Positions 1 through 12,362 of a stretch of 64,000 bases of DNA are shown one piece after another (position 1 is the first letter of the stretch; each line of letters begins with the position of its first letter). This stretch comes from Propionibacteriaceae bacterium (GTDB lineage Bacteria; Actinomycetota; Actinomycetes; Propionibacteriales; Propionibacteriaceae), in NCBI GenBank assembly GCA_031285845.1, contig JAITVK010000032.1, forward strand, positions 1 to 64,000, read 5' to 3'. The position numbers were made by a program, and so were the translations under genes. The notes beneath the pieces were generated by a model that searched no databases, was not told the DNA's origin, and saw only the letters and a program-made list of their open reading frames with translations.

Positions 1-654
1 ACCACGCCGGTCACCACGACGCCGAGCATCAGCCTCACTCCGAGTGCGACTCCGACGGTGAGCGCCACGCCCACGACCAGCGTCACCCCAAGTGCGACCC
101 CGACGATCAGCACGACACCGAGCATGAGCGTCACACCAACGATCAGCACCACACCCACGGTCAGCCTCACCCCGAGTGCGACCCCGAGCGTCACACCAAC
201 GGTCAGCACCACACCGACCGCCACCACCGACCCGACTCCGACGACGAGCATCACCCCCACAGTCACCATGACACCGAGCCCGAGCACCACCGCGCCGATG
301 GACTCCACCCCGACACAGAGCACTACGCCGGTTCCGACGACGACCACTGCGACACCCACGCAGACTGGTCCGGCCACGCCCACTCCGACGACTCCGGAGC
401 CGGATCCGACGATCACCGCCAGCCCCACCGAACCGATCGACAACGCTCCCCGGTCACCGGCGCCCGCGACGACGGACCCGACCGACTCGGCCACCATGCC
501 CATCCCGGTCCACACCATCCCCGTCGGTGGACCGATGGTCCACACCGGCGGCGCCTTGGCCGGACCGCCGCCTATCTCCGTGGCGGCTCTGCTGGTTTTG
601 GCCGGAACAGCTGTTGGGTTCGGCGGCCGTTGGGCGTCGAACCGTCGCAAGTGA
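1..654 (+). CDS. Thr/Pro-repeat cell-surface protein, C-terminal part (5' truncated by window edge)
   Basis: The frame is open from the first base, so the true start lies upstream. The visible 217 residues are mainly degenerate TP-rich repeats (TPTISTTP, TPSATPSVTP, TPTVSTTP), a low-complexity stalk of the kind that spans a Gram-positive wall. The C-terminus has a short VHTGG motif, a hydrophobic stretch (roughly the last 30 residues, ISVAALLVLAGTAVGFG) and a basic end (RWASNRRK). That is the layout of a sortase signal, but there is no canonical LPXTG, so anchoring could be by a non-standard sortase or simply as a membrane tail. The function of the missing N-terminal domain cannot be told. 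It ends convergently with the histidine kinase gene, with a hairpin between them. Confidence 0.75.
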   Translation, partial: TTPVTTTPSISLTPSATPTVSATPTTSVTPSATPTISTTPSMSVTPTISTTPTVSLTPSATPSVTPTVSTTPTATTDPTPTTSITPTVTMTPSPSTTAPMDSTPTQSTTPVPTTTTATPTQTGPATPTPTTPEPDPTITASPTEPIDNAPRSPAPATTDPTDSATMPIPVHTIPVGGPMVHTGGALAGPPPISVAALLVLAGTAVGFGGRWASNRRK

Positions 655-660
655 GTTCAT

Positions 661-699
661 TCGGCGTACGGCCCACCGCACTCCAGGGCCGTACGCCGA
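661..699. terminator. 13-bp perfect inverted repeat between convergent genes
   Basis: Arms at 661-673 and 687-699 (TCGGCGTACGGCC and its reverse complement) enclose a 13-nt loop. It starts 6 nt after the stop of the surface-protein gene and lies about 45 nt beyond the end of the histidine kinase gene, so it could serve both. There is no U-run. Confidence 0.6.
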
Positions 700-744
700 C
701 TAGACACCGCCCCGGATAACCATCACCGCGTGCCTCCGGATATC

Positions 745-2133
745 TCAGAACTCGGCGACGAACCTCACGCCCGTGTCGGTGTTGTCCAGGGTGTGGGCGA
801 TGCCGTGGTGGTCGAAGACCGTTTTGACGATCGACAGGCCGAGCCCCGAACCGCCTGCATTGCGGCTACGGGATTTGTCGGCGCGGAAGAAGGGCAGAAA
901 GACTTGGTCCAGGTCGGCTGGTTCGATGCGGACCCCGCTGTTGTCGACAGTCAACCGATGCTCGGTCAGGCCGACGCGCACGACAGCGCCACTCGGGGAA
1001 TACATCACCGCGTTGAGCACAATGTTTCCGAACGCTTGATCCAGTAGTTGCGCGTCCCCGCGCAGGCGGACGCCGTCGGCCAGGTCGACGACCAGGTCGA
1101 TCCGGCGATCCTCGGCCACTCCCGCCAACGCCTGGCAGCGCCGCGTCAACAGCGATGTCACATCGACGTCGGCGAGTGTGAGGCGATAATCGGAGACTCC
1201 CATGCGGGCGACCGTCAGAATGTTTTTGACGATGCCTTCCATGTCATTGGTCGTACGCAAAGCGTGATTCAAGTACGTGTCGCGATCCTGATAGTCGCCG
1301 ACACCGTAGATCATGGCTTCCAGTTCGCCTTTGATCACAGTCAACGGAGTCTTCAACTCGTGGGAGACCGACGTGAACAACTCGATCCGCTGCCGTTCAC
1401 GTTCCCGTTCGCGGTCGACGTCTCGTCGCAATTGTTCGTTGGCTTGGCGCAATCCGTCAATCGTGTCAGCGAGCTTGACTGACATGGTTTCGAGGCTGCG
1501 GCCCAAGCGTCCGATCTCATCGGTGCGTCGAGTGTCGTACGACCAGCTCATGTCCATGTCTTCGATGCGTTTCGCCGCGTCAGACAGGTCTTCCAGTGGT
1601 TTGGAGAAGTGGCGCGACAACAACCACGCGCCCAGCCATGAGGCCAAGGCGATGATGGCCAGCGCGAATGGGAACAGTCGCGTCAACATTTGACTGGTTT
1701 GGGTGACTGGTGTCAATTGCGCGGTCGCAGTGATGGTGCGCGTGCGCCCCTGAAAGTCGTACTGCCTTGTCAACGACGATTCTGGCACGTCGACCACCGT
1801 TGCTTCGCCAGGCTCACCTGGTGCGGAGCGACGGACGTGACGCGCGTTGATTCGATAGATCGTATGCTGGTCGGCGTCCGTGATGGACACCGACGCCTGA
1901 TTGCTGGTGGCGAACGCCAAGAGCTGGGCCTCGAGCTCCTCTGGAGTCTGACTGGTCAGCTGAGTCGCGATCGCGTCGAAGTCGGCGGAGAACTGCTGGC
2001 TGAGCGCGCTGTGGTAGACCTGAGGCAGAAAGACGACGACCAGACCGTAGAGCAGCACGCAGCAGCCAGTCATAGCCGCGAACAGCCACCAGAAGGTCTT
2101 CGCGGCGACACTGTCTCTAATCTTCCTTGTCAA
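745..2133 (-). CDS. Sensor histidine kinase of a two-component system
   Basis: A 462-residue membrane kinase. It has TM1 at about 14-36, an extracellular sensor region of about 110 residues, TM2 at about 152-173, a HAMP linker to about 222, a short coiled coil (QLRRDVDRERERERQR), a HisKA domain with phospho-acceptor His258 in SVSHELKTPLT, and a HATPase domain with an N box (NIVLNAVMYSPSG) and G box (GSGLGLSIVK). It should phosphorylate the response regulator encoded just upstream, whose stop it overlaps by 17 nt, so the two are translationally coupled. The signal is unknown. The nearest neighbours are a GH1 glucosidase, divergent, and a surface protein, convergent; neither fixes the stimulus. 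Confidence 0.9.
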   Translation of the reverse strand: MTRKIRDSVAAKTFWWLFAAMTGCCVLLYGLVVVFLPQVYHSALSQQFSADFDAIATQLTSQTPEELEAQLLAFATSNQASVSITDADQHTIYRINARHVRRSAPGEPGEATVVDVPESSLTRQYDFQGRTRTITATAQLTPVTQTSQMLTRLFPFALAIIALASWLGAWLLSRHFSKPLEDLSDAAKRIEDMDMSWSYDTRRTDEIGRLGRSLETMSVKLADTIDGLRQANEQLRRDVDRERERERQRIELFTSVSHELKTPLTVIKGELEAMIYGVGDYQDRDTYLNHALRTTNDMEGIVKNILTVARMGVSDYRLTLADVDVTSLLTRRCQALAGVAEDRRIDLVVDLADGVRLRGDAQLLDQAFGNIVLNAVMYSPSGAVVRVGLTEHRLTVDNSGVRIEPADLDQVFLPFFRADKSRSRNAGGSGLGLSIVKTVFDHHGIAHTLDNTDTGVRFVAEF

Positions 2134-2827
2134 GCCGATATCCCACCCCTCGAATCGTGTCGATGTAGTCGGCGTCGAGCTTGTGCCTGATGTTCTTGAT
2201 GTGCGTGTTGATGATGCGCTCGTCCCCAGCGAAACCCCATTGCCACACTTGTCCCAGAATCATGTCACGGGTCAGAACCCGGCCCTGGTTGCCGAGAAAC
2301 AGTCGCAGGATGTCATACTCTCGTACGGTCAACGCCACCCGACCCCCGCGTATCCGTACGTCACGACTGACCGTGTCCACCTGAAGATCCTTGTAACGGA
2401 TGACTTCCGGCCCGTCAGGGCCCAGGGTTCGCCGCAGGACCGCTTCGACGCGTTTGAGAACCAGCGGCATCGAAAAAGGCTTGGTGATGTAGTCGTCGGC
2501 CAGCGACTCAAACCCCGCGAGTTGGCTGGCATCGTCATCGCGCGCGGTCACCATGATGATCGGTGTGGCACTGTCTTGACGCAGCCGACGGCACACCTCG
2601 AAACCGTCGATGCCCGGCAACATCAGATCGAGCAACACCAGATCGGGGCCCGTCTGACGGAAGAGTTCGATCCCCTGAGCCCCGTCTGGCGCCAGGACGA
2701 CCTCGTACCCCGCGTCGACCAGGAAAGCCTGCATGACATGTCGAATCGAGTCCTCATCTTCGATGACAAGAATAGTTGCTCTGGGCGAACGGCCAGGCGC
2801 GGGAACGACATGAGGGGATGGGGGCAT
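2117..2827 (-). CDS. OmpR/PhoB-family response regulator
   Basis: A 236-residue regulator with an N-terminal receiver domain (acidic pocket IEDED, phospho-acceptor Asp67 in LLDLMLPG, conserved Lys in ITKPFS) and a C-terminal winged helix (LTVREYDILRLF, NTHIKNIRHKL, IRGVGYRL). The frame is open much further upstream, but the MPPSPHV start at 2827 is chosen because homology begins soon after it and because a TACTCT -10 box ends 7 nt before it, giving a leaderless message. Longer starts would run into the bgl promoter and have no family similarity. It is the first gene of a two-gene operon with the histidine kinase. Confidence 0.9.
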   Translation of the reverse strand: MPPSPHVVPAPGRSPRATILVIEDEDSIRHVMQAFLVDAGYEVVLAPDGAQGIELFRQTGPDLVLLDLMLPGIDGFEVCRRLRQDSATPIIMVTARDDDASQLAGFESLADDYITKPFSMPLVLKRVEAVLRRTLGPDGPEVIRYKDLQVDTVSRDVRIRGGRVALTVREYDILRLFLGNQGRVLTRDMILGQVWQWGFAGDERIINTHIKNIRHKLDADYIDTIRGVGYRLDKED

Positions 2828-2834
2828 GTGATCA

Positions 2835-2840
2835 AGAGTA
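2835..2840 (-). promoter_or_regulatory. -10 box TACTCT of the two-component operon
   Basis: Read on the minus strand, TACTCT is followed by 7 nt and the ATG at 2827, so transcription would start at or next to the start codon. No Shine-Dalgarno sequence fits in that space. Confidence 0.55.
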
Positions 2841-3069
2841 CCCGGGCTGGTCGAAGGGTCCGCCGCCGCGCCAGCGCAGGCGTAGGGACGGTGCGACGAC
2901 GATCGAGTGGTACGTCGCCGTACGCCCACCCCGGCATCCCGAGTGCGAATGCGCCCGGGCGCGAGCGCCCACTGCGCACACTTCGACCGTGCCGACCGCA
3001 CATCTCGACACCGACCGTACAATCCAGATTCACCCTCTAGGATGGTGTCGATCACTCGAGGAGGACAGG

Positions 3070-4425
3070 ATGACCACGTTCGGCAAGGATTTCGTTTTCG
3101 GCACGGCGACCGCGTCGTACCAGATCGAAGGGGCGGTGAACGAAGACGGGCGGGGCCGCTCGATCTGGGACACGTTCTCTCACACACCGGGCAAAGTGGT
3201 CAACGGCGACACGGGAGACGTGGCTTGCGACCATTATCACCGCTGGGCGTCGGATCTGGACATCGTGGCCGAGCTCGGCGCCGACGCTTACCGCCTGTCG
3301 ATCGCGTGGCCGCGCATCCAGCCGACCGGCGTCGGACGGGCCAACCAGGCGGGAATCGACTTCTACTCCCGCCTGATCGACGGCCTGCTCGAACGCGGCA
3401 TCAAACCGCTGGTGACCCTCTACCACTGGGATCTGCCGCAAACCCTCGAAGACCACGGCGGCTGGGTCGACCGCGACACTGCCTACCGCTTCGCCGACTA
3501 CGTCGAACTGGTGGCGGGCGCGCTCGGCGATCGGGTGTGGAGTTGGGCGACGCTCAACGAACCCTGGTGCGCGGCGATGTTGGGGTACGTCACAGGTGAG
3601 CACGCGCCCGGCAGGCGTGACCCCGAGTCGGGGCTGATCGCCTCTCACCATCTCAATCTGGCCCATGGGCTTGGCGTCCAAGCGTTGCGCGCCCAGACTC
3701 ACAGTCGAGTCGGACTTGTCGTCAACTACCACCAGTTCGCCGCGGCCGACGATTCGCCTGAAGCCCGTGACGCGGTCGAACGCCTCGACGCGGTCGCGAA
3801 CTGGATCTACACCGATCCGATCCTGCGGGGGGCGTACGATCCGAGGACCATCGAGGTGACCAAGAACGTGACCAGTTGGGGTTTCGTGGCCGACGGCGAC
3901 CTCGACGTGATCCATCAGCCGATCGACTATGTCGGACACAACTACTATTCGCCGACCTGGATTCTGGGCGGCACGAACCAGGCCGAAGCCGGCTCCCCTT
4001 GGGTCGGGGTCGACAATGTGACCTTCCTTCCGCCGAAAAAGCCCCTGTCAGACATGGGTTGGGCGATCGATCCGGCCGGATTGACCGCCTTGCTGACGCG
4101 TTTTCATGAGCGCTACCCCGACATCGACCTGATCGTGGCGGAGAACGGGGCCGCCATGCCCGACACGGTCGACGAGCATGGCGAGATCCATGACGCGGAT
4201 CGTACGGACTATCTGAAAACTCACATCGGCGCGGTCGGCGACGCGATCGAGAAGGGCGTACCCGTCACGGGGTACTTCACCTGGTCACTGCTTGACAACT
4301 TCGAATGGGCCTTCGGCTATACGAAACGCTTCGGCATCATCCGGGTCGACTACGACACTCAGCAGCGCACCTGGAAAGACTCGGCGCGGTGGTATCAGCA
4401 GTTCCTCGCCACGCGCACGCTGTGA
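3070..4425 (+). CDS. Beta-glucosidase, glycoside hydrolase family 1
   Basis: A 451-residue cytoplasmic GH1 enzyme, full length for the family. It hydrolyses beta-linked glucosides, or phospho-glucosides in some members. The acid/base Glu164 is in TLNEPW and the nucleophile Glu358 in VAENGAA. The N-terminal signature FVFGTATASYQIEGA and the Trp-rich end (TGYFTWSLLDNFEWAFGY) are intact. The start at 3070 is preceded by a strong ribosome site (GAGGAGGA, about 5 nt upstream); longer in-frame starts only add a non-homologous tail. The gene stands alone, divergent from the two-component pair. No PTS or permease gene is beside it, so the substrate cannot be inferred from context. Confidence 0.95.
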   Translation: MTTFGKDFVFGTATASYQIEGAVNEDGRGRSIWDTFSHTPGKVVNGDTGDVACDHYHRWASDLDIVAELGADAYRLSIAWPRIQPTGVGRANQAGIDFYSRLIDGLLERGIKPLVTLYHWDLPQTLEDHGGWVDRDTAYRFADYVELVAGALGDRVWSWATLNEPWCAAMLGYVTGEHAPGRRDPESGLIASHHLNLAHGLGVQALRAQTHSRVGLVVNYHQFAAADDSPEARDAVERLDAVANWIYTDPILRGAYDPRTIEVTKNVTSWGFVADGDLDVIHQPIDYVGHNYYSPTWILGGTNQAEAGSPWVGVDNVTFLPPKKPLSDMGWAIDPAGLTALLTRFHERYPDIDLIVAENGAAMPDTVDEHGEIHDADRTDYLKTHIGAVGDAIEKGVPVTGYFTWSLLDNFEWAFGYTKRFGIIRVDYDTQQRTWKDSARWYQQFLATRTL

Positions 4426-4551
4426 GTCGACAGTCGATCAAGAACCGCCCACACTGCCCGACGTCGTACGGCGCGCCCCAACTCACTGTCTCCGCCGACA
4501 CGGAATCGTACGCACCGCGACGTCGTGCCGCCGACTTTTTCGCCCGCTGAC

Positions 4552-5208
4552 TCAGTCCTCGGACAGCGTGACTTCGATGCCGCCCATGACGGTGGCCGCC
4601 AGGTTGTAGAGGAAGGCGAAGATCGTCGCCAACGCGGTCATGATGACGACGTTGACCGCTCCGATCAAGGCCGCCACCGCCGTGGCCCGAGTCGTGTTGA
4701 CGTACTGTTGGATCTTGAACGGCTGGCTGGATTGTGACGATGAGAAGATCGTGGTCACACTGGAATTGATCGCGTCGTAGAGTCCAGTCCGATCGAGGAC
4801 GACGAACACCACCCAGGTGGCGACGATCAGAATGATCCATCCCGCGACAGCGAACAAGAGGGAGATCTTCATCACCGACCACGGGTCGACCCGGGCCACG
4901 CGCAGGCGCGCCCGTCTGGAGCCGGTGCGCTGACGGGTCGCCGCTTTGCGCGACGACTGAATCGAGGCCGCGCTCAGCGGCACTGACACGGTCTTGTCGC
5001 TCATCTGTCCTCCTGTGCCCGACGCAGCCGGAAGATAGTCCGGGGTCGGAACTGTTGGTTGGTCACTCGCCGACTCGACCGGCGCGCTCTCCTGCAGACG
5101 CTGCGTCCGATTCTTGAAACTCTGGACGATTCTGGCCCCCACAGACACGCCGGGCTCGGTCGACACATCGGACGGACTCCCTGAGTTGATCCGCTCACCT
5201 TCAGACAT
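4552..5208 (-). CDS. DUF3566 family membrane protein, linked to gyrA
   Basis: 218 residues: a long polar, charged N-terminal region (about 1-110), then TM1 at about 113-137 (ISLLFAVAGWIILIVATWVV) and TM2 at about 178-208, ending with the family motif VMGGIEVTLSED. DUF3566 proteins follow gyrA in most actinobacteria, and this gene is the next one downstream of gyrA. The start at 5208 has an AGGAG site 7 nt upstream. The molecular role is unknown; conservation of position is the main information. Confidence 0.88.
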   Translation of the reverse strand: MSEGERINSGSPSDVSTEPGVSVGARIVQSFKNRTQRLQESAPVESASDQPTVPTPDYLPAASGTGGQMSDKTVSVPLSAASIQSSRKAATRQRTGSRRARLRVARVDPWSVMKISLLFAVAGWIILIVATWVVFVVLDRTGLYDAINSSVTTIFSSSQSSQPFKIQQYVNTTRATAVAALIGAVNVVIMTALATIFAFLYNLAATVMGGIEVTLSED

Positions 5209-5328
5209 CAGCCAACTCCTGTCTCACAAGCCGGGGGACACGAGTTTCGTCCGACGGCCATGGTTGAGGTCGACACCGCTCCCGAAGCTTGTCGGCGCGA
5301 GTGAACACTGCGGACTTCATCGTACCCA

Positions 5329-8100
<2,772 letters not shown>

Positions 8101-8219
8101 GGGTCGTCTCTTTCCGGTGCAGTGTCGTGTGGTCGGTCGTCATCGCGTGCCCCGTGTGGCAGCGGTTCGTCCAGCGTCGCGCGCCCACGGTCACCCGGGC
8201 ACGCGACGGTGATGTCGGA

Positions 8220-10364
8220 TCAGATGTCAAGGAACCGTACGTCCTTCGCGTTGCGCTGAATGAACGCCCGGCGCTGCTCGACGTCTTCACCCATCAGGAT
8301 GGAGAACATGTCGGACGCGGCGGCGGCGTCATCCAACGTCACTTGCAGAAGTGTACGGCGATCGGGATCCATCGTCGTGCCCCACAGGTCAGCCGGATCC
8401 ATCTCGCCCAAGCCTTTGTAACGCTGGATCGGGTTGACCTGCGGCAGCTTCTTGCCTTGGGCCAACCCCGTGTCACGCAGCCGGTCGCGCTCCTCATCGG
8501 TGTAGGCCAGTTCGTGTGGCGCGTTCGTCCAGCGGACTCGGAACAGTGGCGGCTGGGCCAGATAGACATGGCCAGCGTCGATCAGCGGTTTCATGAAGCG
8601 GAAGAGCAGCGTCAACAGCAGCGTACGAATGTGCGCGCCGTCGACGTCGGCGTCGGCCATCAGCACGATCTTGTGATAGCGCAGACGATCCAACGTGAAT
8701 TCCTGCTGAACGCCGGTGCCAAGCGCGTTGATGATCGCTTCGACTTCCTTGTTTTGCAAAATCTTGTCCATCGACGCCTTCTCGATGTTCAGGATCTTGC
8801 CTCGCAGCGGCAGGATGGCTTGGATCTTCGGGTCACGCCCGCCCTTGGCCGAGCCGCCGGCGGAATCACCCTCGACGATGAAAATCTCACATTCTTCCGG
8901 CTTGTTGGATTGACAATCAGCCAACTTGCCGGGCAGGGATCCCCCGCCGAGAAGTCCCTTGCGGTTACGCGCCAGATCGCGAGCCTTGCGAGCGGCGATC
9001 CGTGCGGACGCGGCCGCCTGAGCCTTGCGGATGATCTCGCGACCTTCAGCCGGATTCTGTTCGAACCAGTCCCCCAGCCGATCGTTGACGACCTTCTGGA
9101 CAAAAGAGCGGGCCTCGGTGTTGCCCAGCTTGGTCTTCGTCTGACCTTCGAACTGCGGCTCGGCGATCTTGATCGACAAGATGGCGGTCAAGCCTTCACG
9201 GATGTCGTCACCGGAGACCCGATCCTCTTTCTTTTTCACCAGACCCCAGGTCTCACCCCACTTGTTGACCGTGTTGGTCAGCGCGGAACGGAAGCCCTCC
9301 TCGTGGGTCCCGCCTTCGTGGGTGTTGATCGTGTTGGCGAACGTGTGGACCGATTCGGCGTAGTTGGTCGACCATTGCATGGCCAACTCCAAGCTCATGT
9401 CCCCTTCGGCGTTCTGCGCTTCGACATCGATGATCGACGGGTGGATGACGTCCTTCGAACCGATCAGGTACTTCACATAGTCGATCAGGCCGCGGTCGTA
9501 GCGGAAGATCGACGCGACTTGGGTCCCGTCCTCCTCCAGATGGTCTTGACGCTCATCAGTGATCGAGATAGTCAAACCTTTGTTGAGGAAAGCCATCTCA
9601 CGGAAGCGCGTCGCCAAGGTCTCGAACGAGTAGACGGTGGTCTCGAAGATGTCCTTCGACGCGTAAAACTCGATGGTCGTCCCAGTCCGGTTCGTCGGCT
9701 CCAACCGCTCCAACGGACCGTCGGGCTCGCCCAAAGTGAAAGATTGACGCCAGGCGTAGCCGTCGCGGCGAACCGTCGCGATCAGTTTCGACGACAACGC
9801 GTTCACCACCGACACCCCGACACCATGCAGACCGCCGGAGACCTTGTAGCCGGAACCGGAGAACTTGCCACCGGCGTGCAGCTTGGTCAGGGCGACCGTC
9901 ATCGCGGAGATGTGCTCGGTCGGATGCTCGGCGACCGGGATGCCACGGCCGTCATCGGTCACCCGGATGCCGCCGTGAGGCAGGATTCGAACATCGATGG
10001 CGTCACAGTAACCGGCCAACGCCTCATCGACCGCGTTGTCGACCACTTCGTACACCAAATGATGCAGACCGCGCTCACCGGTGGACCCGATGTACATACC
10101 CGGACGCACTCGGACGGCTTCGAGCCCTTCCAACACGGTGATCGCGTCAGCGCCGTACGACCCCTCGTCGACGTGGGTCACCAACTGATCTTGCGCCAAC
10201 TGGATGGCGTCCAAGATCTCCGGGGAGTCGAGTTGGGGCTCGTCGGTGTCTTCCGCGTCGTCTCCGACCCGATCGATGTCATCGGCGAGCGACGCGTCGG
10301 CGTTCGACTGAGCGGCCGCCTGGGCGTTCGGGTGAGGATTGACGGATTGAGATTCCGTGGACAT
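8220..10364 (-). CDS. gyrB: DNA gyrase subunit B
   Basis: 714 residues, the ATPase subunit of gyrase. It has a GHKL ATPase domain ([38 protein letters not shown]), a TOPRIM domain ([23 protein letters not shown]) and the C-terminal [11 protein letters not shown] motif. The N-terminus carries about 60 extra residues, mostly acidic and low complexity, before [17 protein letters not shown]. The start at 10364 is chosen because AAGGAG lies 4 nt upstream; the in-frame ATG 15 codons earlier has no such site. The usual upstream partners recF, dnaN and dnaA are absent. Confidence 0.97.
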   Translation of the reverse strand: MSTESQSVNPHPNAQAAAQSNADASLADDIDRVGDDAEDTDEPQLDSPEILDAIQLAQDQLVTHVDEGSYGADAITVLEGLEAVRVRPGMYIGSTGERGLHHLVYEVVDNAVDEALAGYCDAIDVRILPHGGIRVTDDGRGIPVAEHPTEHISAMTVALTKLHAGGKFSGSGYKVSGGLHGVGVSVVNALSSKLIATVRRDGYAWRQSFTLGEPDGPLERLEPTNRTGTTIEFYASKDIFETTVYSFETLATRFREMAFLNKGLTISITDERQDHLEEDGTQVASIFRYDRGLIDYVKYLIGSKDVIHPSIIDVEAQNAEGDMSLELAMQWSTNYAESVHTFANTINTHEGGTHEEGFRSALTNTVNKWGETWGLVKKKEDRVSGDDIREGLTAILSIKIAEPQFEGQTKTKLGNTEARSFVQKVVNDRLGDWFEQNPAEGREIIRKAQAAASARIAARKARDLARNRKGLLGGGSLPGKLADCQSNKPEECEIFIVEGDSAGGSAKGGRDPKIQAILPLRGKILNIEKASMDKILQNKEVEAIINALGTGVQQEFTLDRLRYHKIVLMADADVDGAHIRTLLLTLLFRFMKPLIDAGHVYLAQPPLFRVRWTNAPHELAYTDEERDRLRDTGLAQGKKLPQVNPIQRYKGLGEMDPADLWGTTMDPDRRTLLQVTLDDAAAASDMFSILMGEDVEQRRAFIQRNAKDVRFLDI

Positions 10365-10416
10365 CGATCTCCTTGCTAGGTCGGAAGGTACGGATGGGCC
10401 GAACCTCAACCGCTAT

Positions 10417-10422
10417 ATTCTA
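10417..10422 (-). promoter_or_regulatory. Possible -10 box (TAGAAT) of gyrB
   Basis: TAGAAT on the minus strand lies 52 nt before the gyrB start, within a small AT-rich patch. No good -35 box is seen at the usual spacing, so this is tentative. Confidence 0.4.
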
Positions 10423-11496
10423 CCGTGTTTCGCATCATTTCGCGCGTCGTGGCGTCGTTCCGGAACCCCATCATCCCCGACATTGCCCTGATTTTGGCCT
10501 GAAATGCCACTTCTGGGCGATTCGACCATTGAACACGTGCATCCCCACATGCCCCCGAACCACCTCGCTTTCGAACGCGACCCGCAAAGCGAGCCCCCGG
10601 GAGTCCCCTCGGACGCGAACGACCCGGCTCTCGGACGCACGCCACAAGGTGACCTCCGCGCATCCCGTCGTACTCAAACCACGTCCGCTGGGATGACACC
10701 GGGCACGGTCTGGTGTGAGGTGCGGGGGTGGGAGACCGACCCACACACCGGGGCGGCGGCCGGCAAGACGGCAGCGGACGGCAAGACCCCCGAAATGGCC
10801 CCGCTCAGCCCGACTGGTCGTCACAGTGCCACGGCCAGGGACCGTGAAGCGACACAACCCATCCACGAAATGGCCCCGCGGACCGCTGTCGACATCTTCG
10901 GGAGGGTTGTGTCGCGGTTTTGGCCCGATTTCGCCGTTTTCGGCGGCACAACCCATCCACAAGTTTGTTCCAGGGCCGTTCAGAGCTCACTTGGGCAGGG
11001 TTGTGTCGACGTGTTGACTCAACCCGACCGAGTTCGACGGGACCGCCGCCACTTTCTGAGCAAAACATGCCCCTCCGCGGCGTCCTGTCCCTGACAACTG
11101 CAAGTCCGACCGGCCCAAGCGACCCCGGATCAAGTGGAGGGACACCGGACCGGGCAACGGGACCGCCCGCTCACCGAGCAGCCGCCACGACTGTATGCCC
11201 CGGTCCATGTGACACGACCGTGCTTCGTGAATCGGTGGCGACCCGGGCTACGGGCAGAACCAGGGACATCCCCCCTGTGACGGCTCGCACGACACTGTCA
11301 CAATTGAGGAGGCGAATCGTACGACCGTGGCGCGAAGAGCAGCACCTCGACACTGACCACGCGTACGTCGGGCCGGCGGGTCGTCCTTCAGACAGACCTG
11401 GCCGAACCGGAATGACGTCGACGCGACCGCGCCGATCGATCCGCCGAGGAAACCCTTGGCGGCGACACATGACTCACCGCCCACGAAAGGACAGCG
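10423..11496. other. 1.07-kb region without a convincing gene
   Basis: Open frames here (for example 10504-11094 plus strand) have no recognisable motif, a composition typical of GC-rich chance frames, and no ribosome sites. The only clear structure is the duplicated hairpin at 10849-11008. No cluster of DnaA boxes was seen, although the region sits beside gyrB. Confidence 0.6.
10849..11008. repeat. Hairpin element duplicated at 94-bp spacing
   Basis: CACAACCCATCCAC occurs at 10853-10866 and 10947-10960, and AGGGTTGTGTCG at 10903-10914 and 10997-11008; both pairs are offset by exactly 94 bp. Within each unit the two motifs are inverted relative to each other. The first unit has a perfect 12-bp stem (10849-10860 with 10904-10915), the second an 8-bp stem (10947-10954 with 10998-11005). 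Confidence 0.8.
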
Positions 11497-12288
11497 ATGG
11501 CGAGCACTGGCTCGATCCCCGGCAAAGTCGCAGGCTATGTGACACAGTTCGCGATGTCGAAACTGCCCGCAGTGGCAGTCCCGATGCTCAATTCGACCAT
11601 GATGAGGTTGATGGACCTCGCCATCGACGGTGTCGGCAAATTCCCCAGCGTACGGGCGAGCGCCGCGAAAGCGTTCCAGCGTAGGCAAAACGTGGCGACC
11701 GCAGTGGACTCCGTGATCCGCAGCCACAGCCTGATAGCGGCCGCGCAAGGCGTGGTGTCCAACCTGGGTGGACTGGTCTCAGCCCTGATCGGCACACCGA
11801 TCAACGTGACGGGGATCATCGTCGTACAAATTCGCATGGTGGCGTCGATCGCCCACCTGCACGGGTACGACATCGACGATCCACGGGTTCGCACGGCGAT
11901 CGCGATGTGTTTATTGGGCGAGCGCGAATTGGAGCGCCAAATCGCCCATCAAGAACTGCCGAGCACGCCGATGGCGGTGGCGACCTCCCCGATGTACGAC
12001 CCGCAACTGTATTCGCGAGTCGCCGACAAGGTGTTGAGCAACATTTTGGCCGAAGCCGCAGGCAAGGGGATCATCACGACGATTGGGCGCAAAGCCCCAC
12101 TGCTTGGTGGCGGGGTCGGGGGAGCCGCCGATTGGCTGGACACGGTCATGGTGAGCCGATGCGCTCGAAAGCATCTGTTGCCGCGTCGGCTGCCCCTGCC
12201 GATTCCGTACTACACACAATCAGGCAGGGCAAAACCGACGCCACAAACTCACACTGAGCCGCAGGGCTACACCCCGTACCCCAACTGA
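11497..12288 (+). CDS. EcsC family protein
   Basis: 263 residues. The middle part (about 80-150) has the EcsC-family pattern: a Gly/Leu-rich stretch (VVSNLGGLVSALIGTPINV) followed by IIVVQIRMVASIAHLHGYD, and a later Gly-rich amphipathic helix (GKGIITTIGRKAPLLGGGVGG) before WLDTVMVSRCARKH. The family is named for the Bacillus ABC-transporter gene ecsC, but its biochemical role is not known; members are peripheral or membrane-associated. The start at 11497 has an AAAGGA site upstream. The C-terminal about 30 residues are Pro/Thr-rich and probably disordered. It stands alone, convergent with the RRM gene. Confidence 0.75.
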   Translation: MASTGSIPGKVAGYVTQFAMSKLPAVAVPMLNSTMMRLMDLAIDGVGKFPSVRASAAKAFQRRQNVATAVDSVIRSHSLIAAAQGVVSNLGGLVSALIGTPINVTGIIVVQIRMVASIAHLHGYDIDDPRVRTAIAMCLLGERELERQIAHQELPSTPMAVATSPMYDPQLYSRVADKVLSNILAEAAGKGIITTIGRKAPLLGGGVGGAADWLDTVMVSRCARKHLLPRRLPLPIPYYTQSGRAKPTPQTHTEPQGYTPYPN

Positions 12289-12337
12289 GATGAAAACCCT
12301 CGTCAAGGACAGGTGCCAAGCCTCGCAGCGTGCCCTG

Positions 12338-12362
12338 AAAAACAGCTACTGATCAGTAGCTG
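12338..12362 (-). terminator. Intrinsic terminator overlapping the stop of the RRM gene
   Basis: A perfect 20-bp palindrome at 12343-12362 (CAGCTACT, GATC, AGTAGCTG) is followed on the minus strand by five T residues (12342-12338). The TGA stop of the RRM protein gene lies inside the hairpin. Confidence 0.8.

Noticed and set aside
10504..11094. 196-codon open frame upstream of gyrB
   Set aside because: Composition is that of a chance frame, there is no ribosome site, and it runs across the duplicated hairpin element.
10423..11496. Chromosome origin beside gyrB
   Set aside because: Only one weak partial DnaA-box match (CCATCCACA at 10953-10961) was seen, not a cluster, and dnaA and dnaN are absent.
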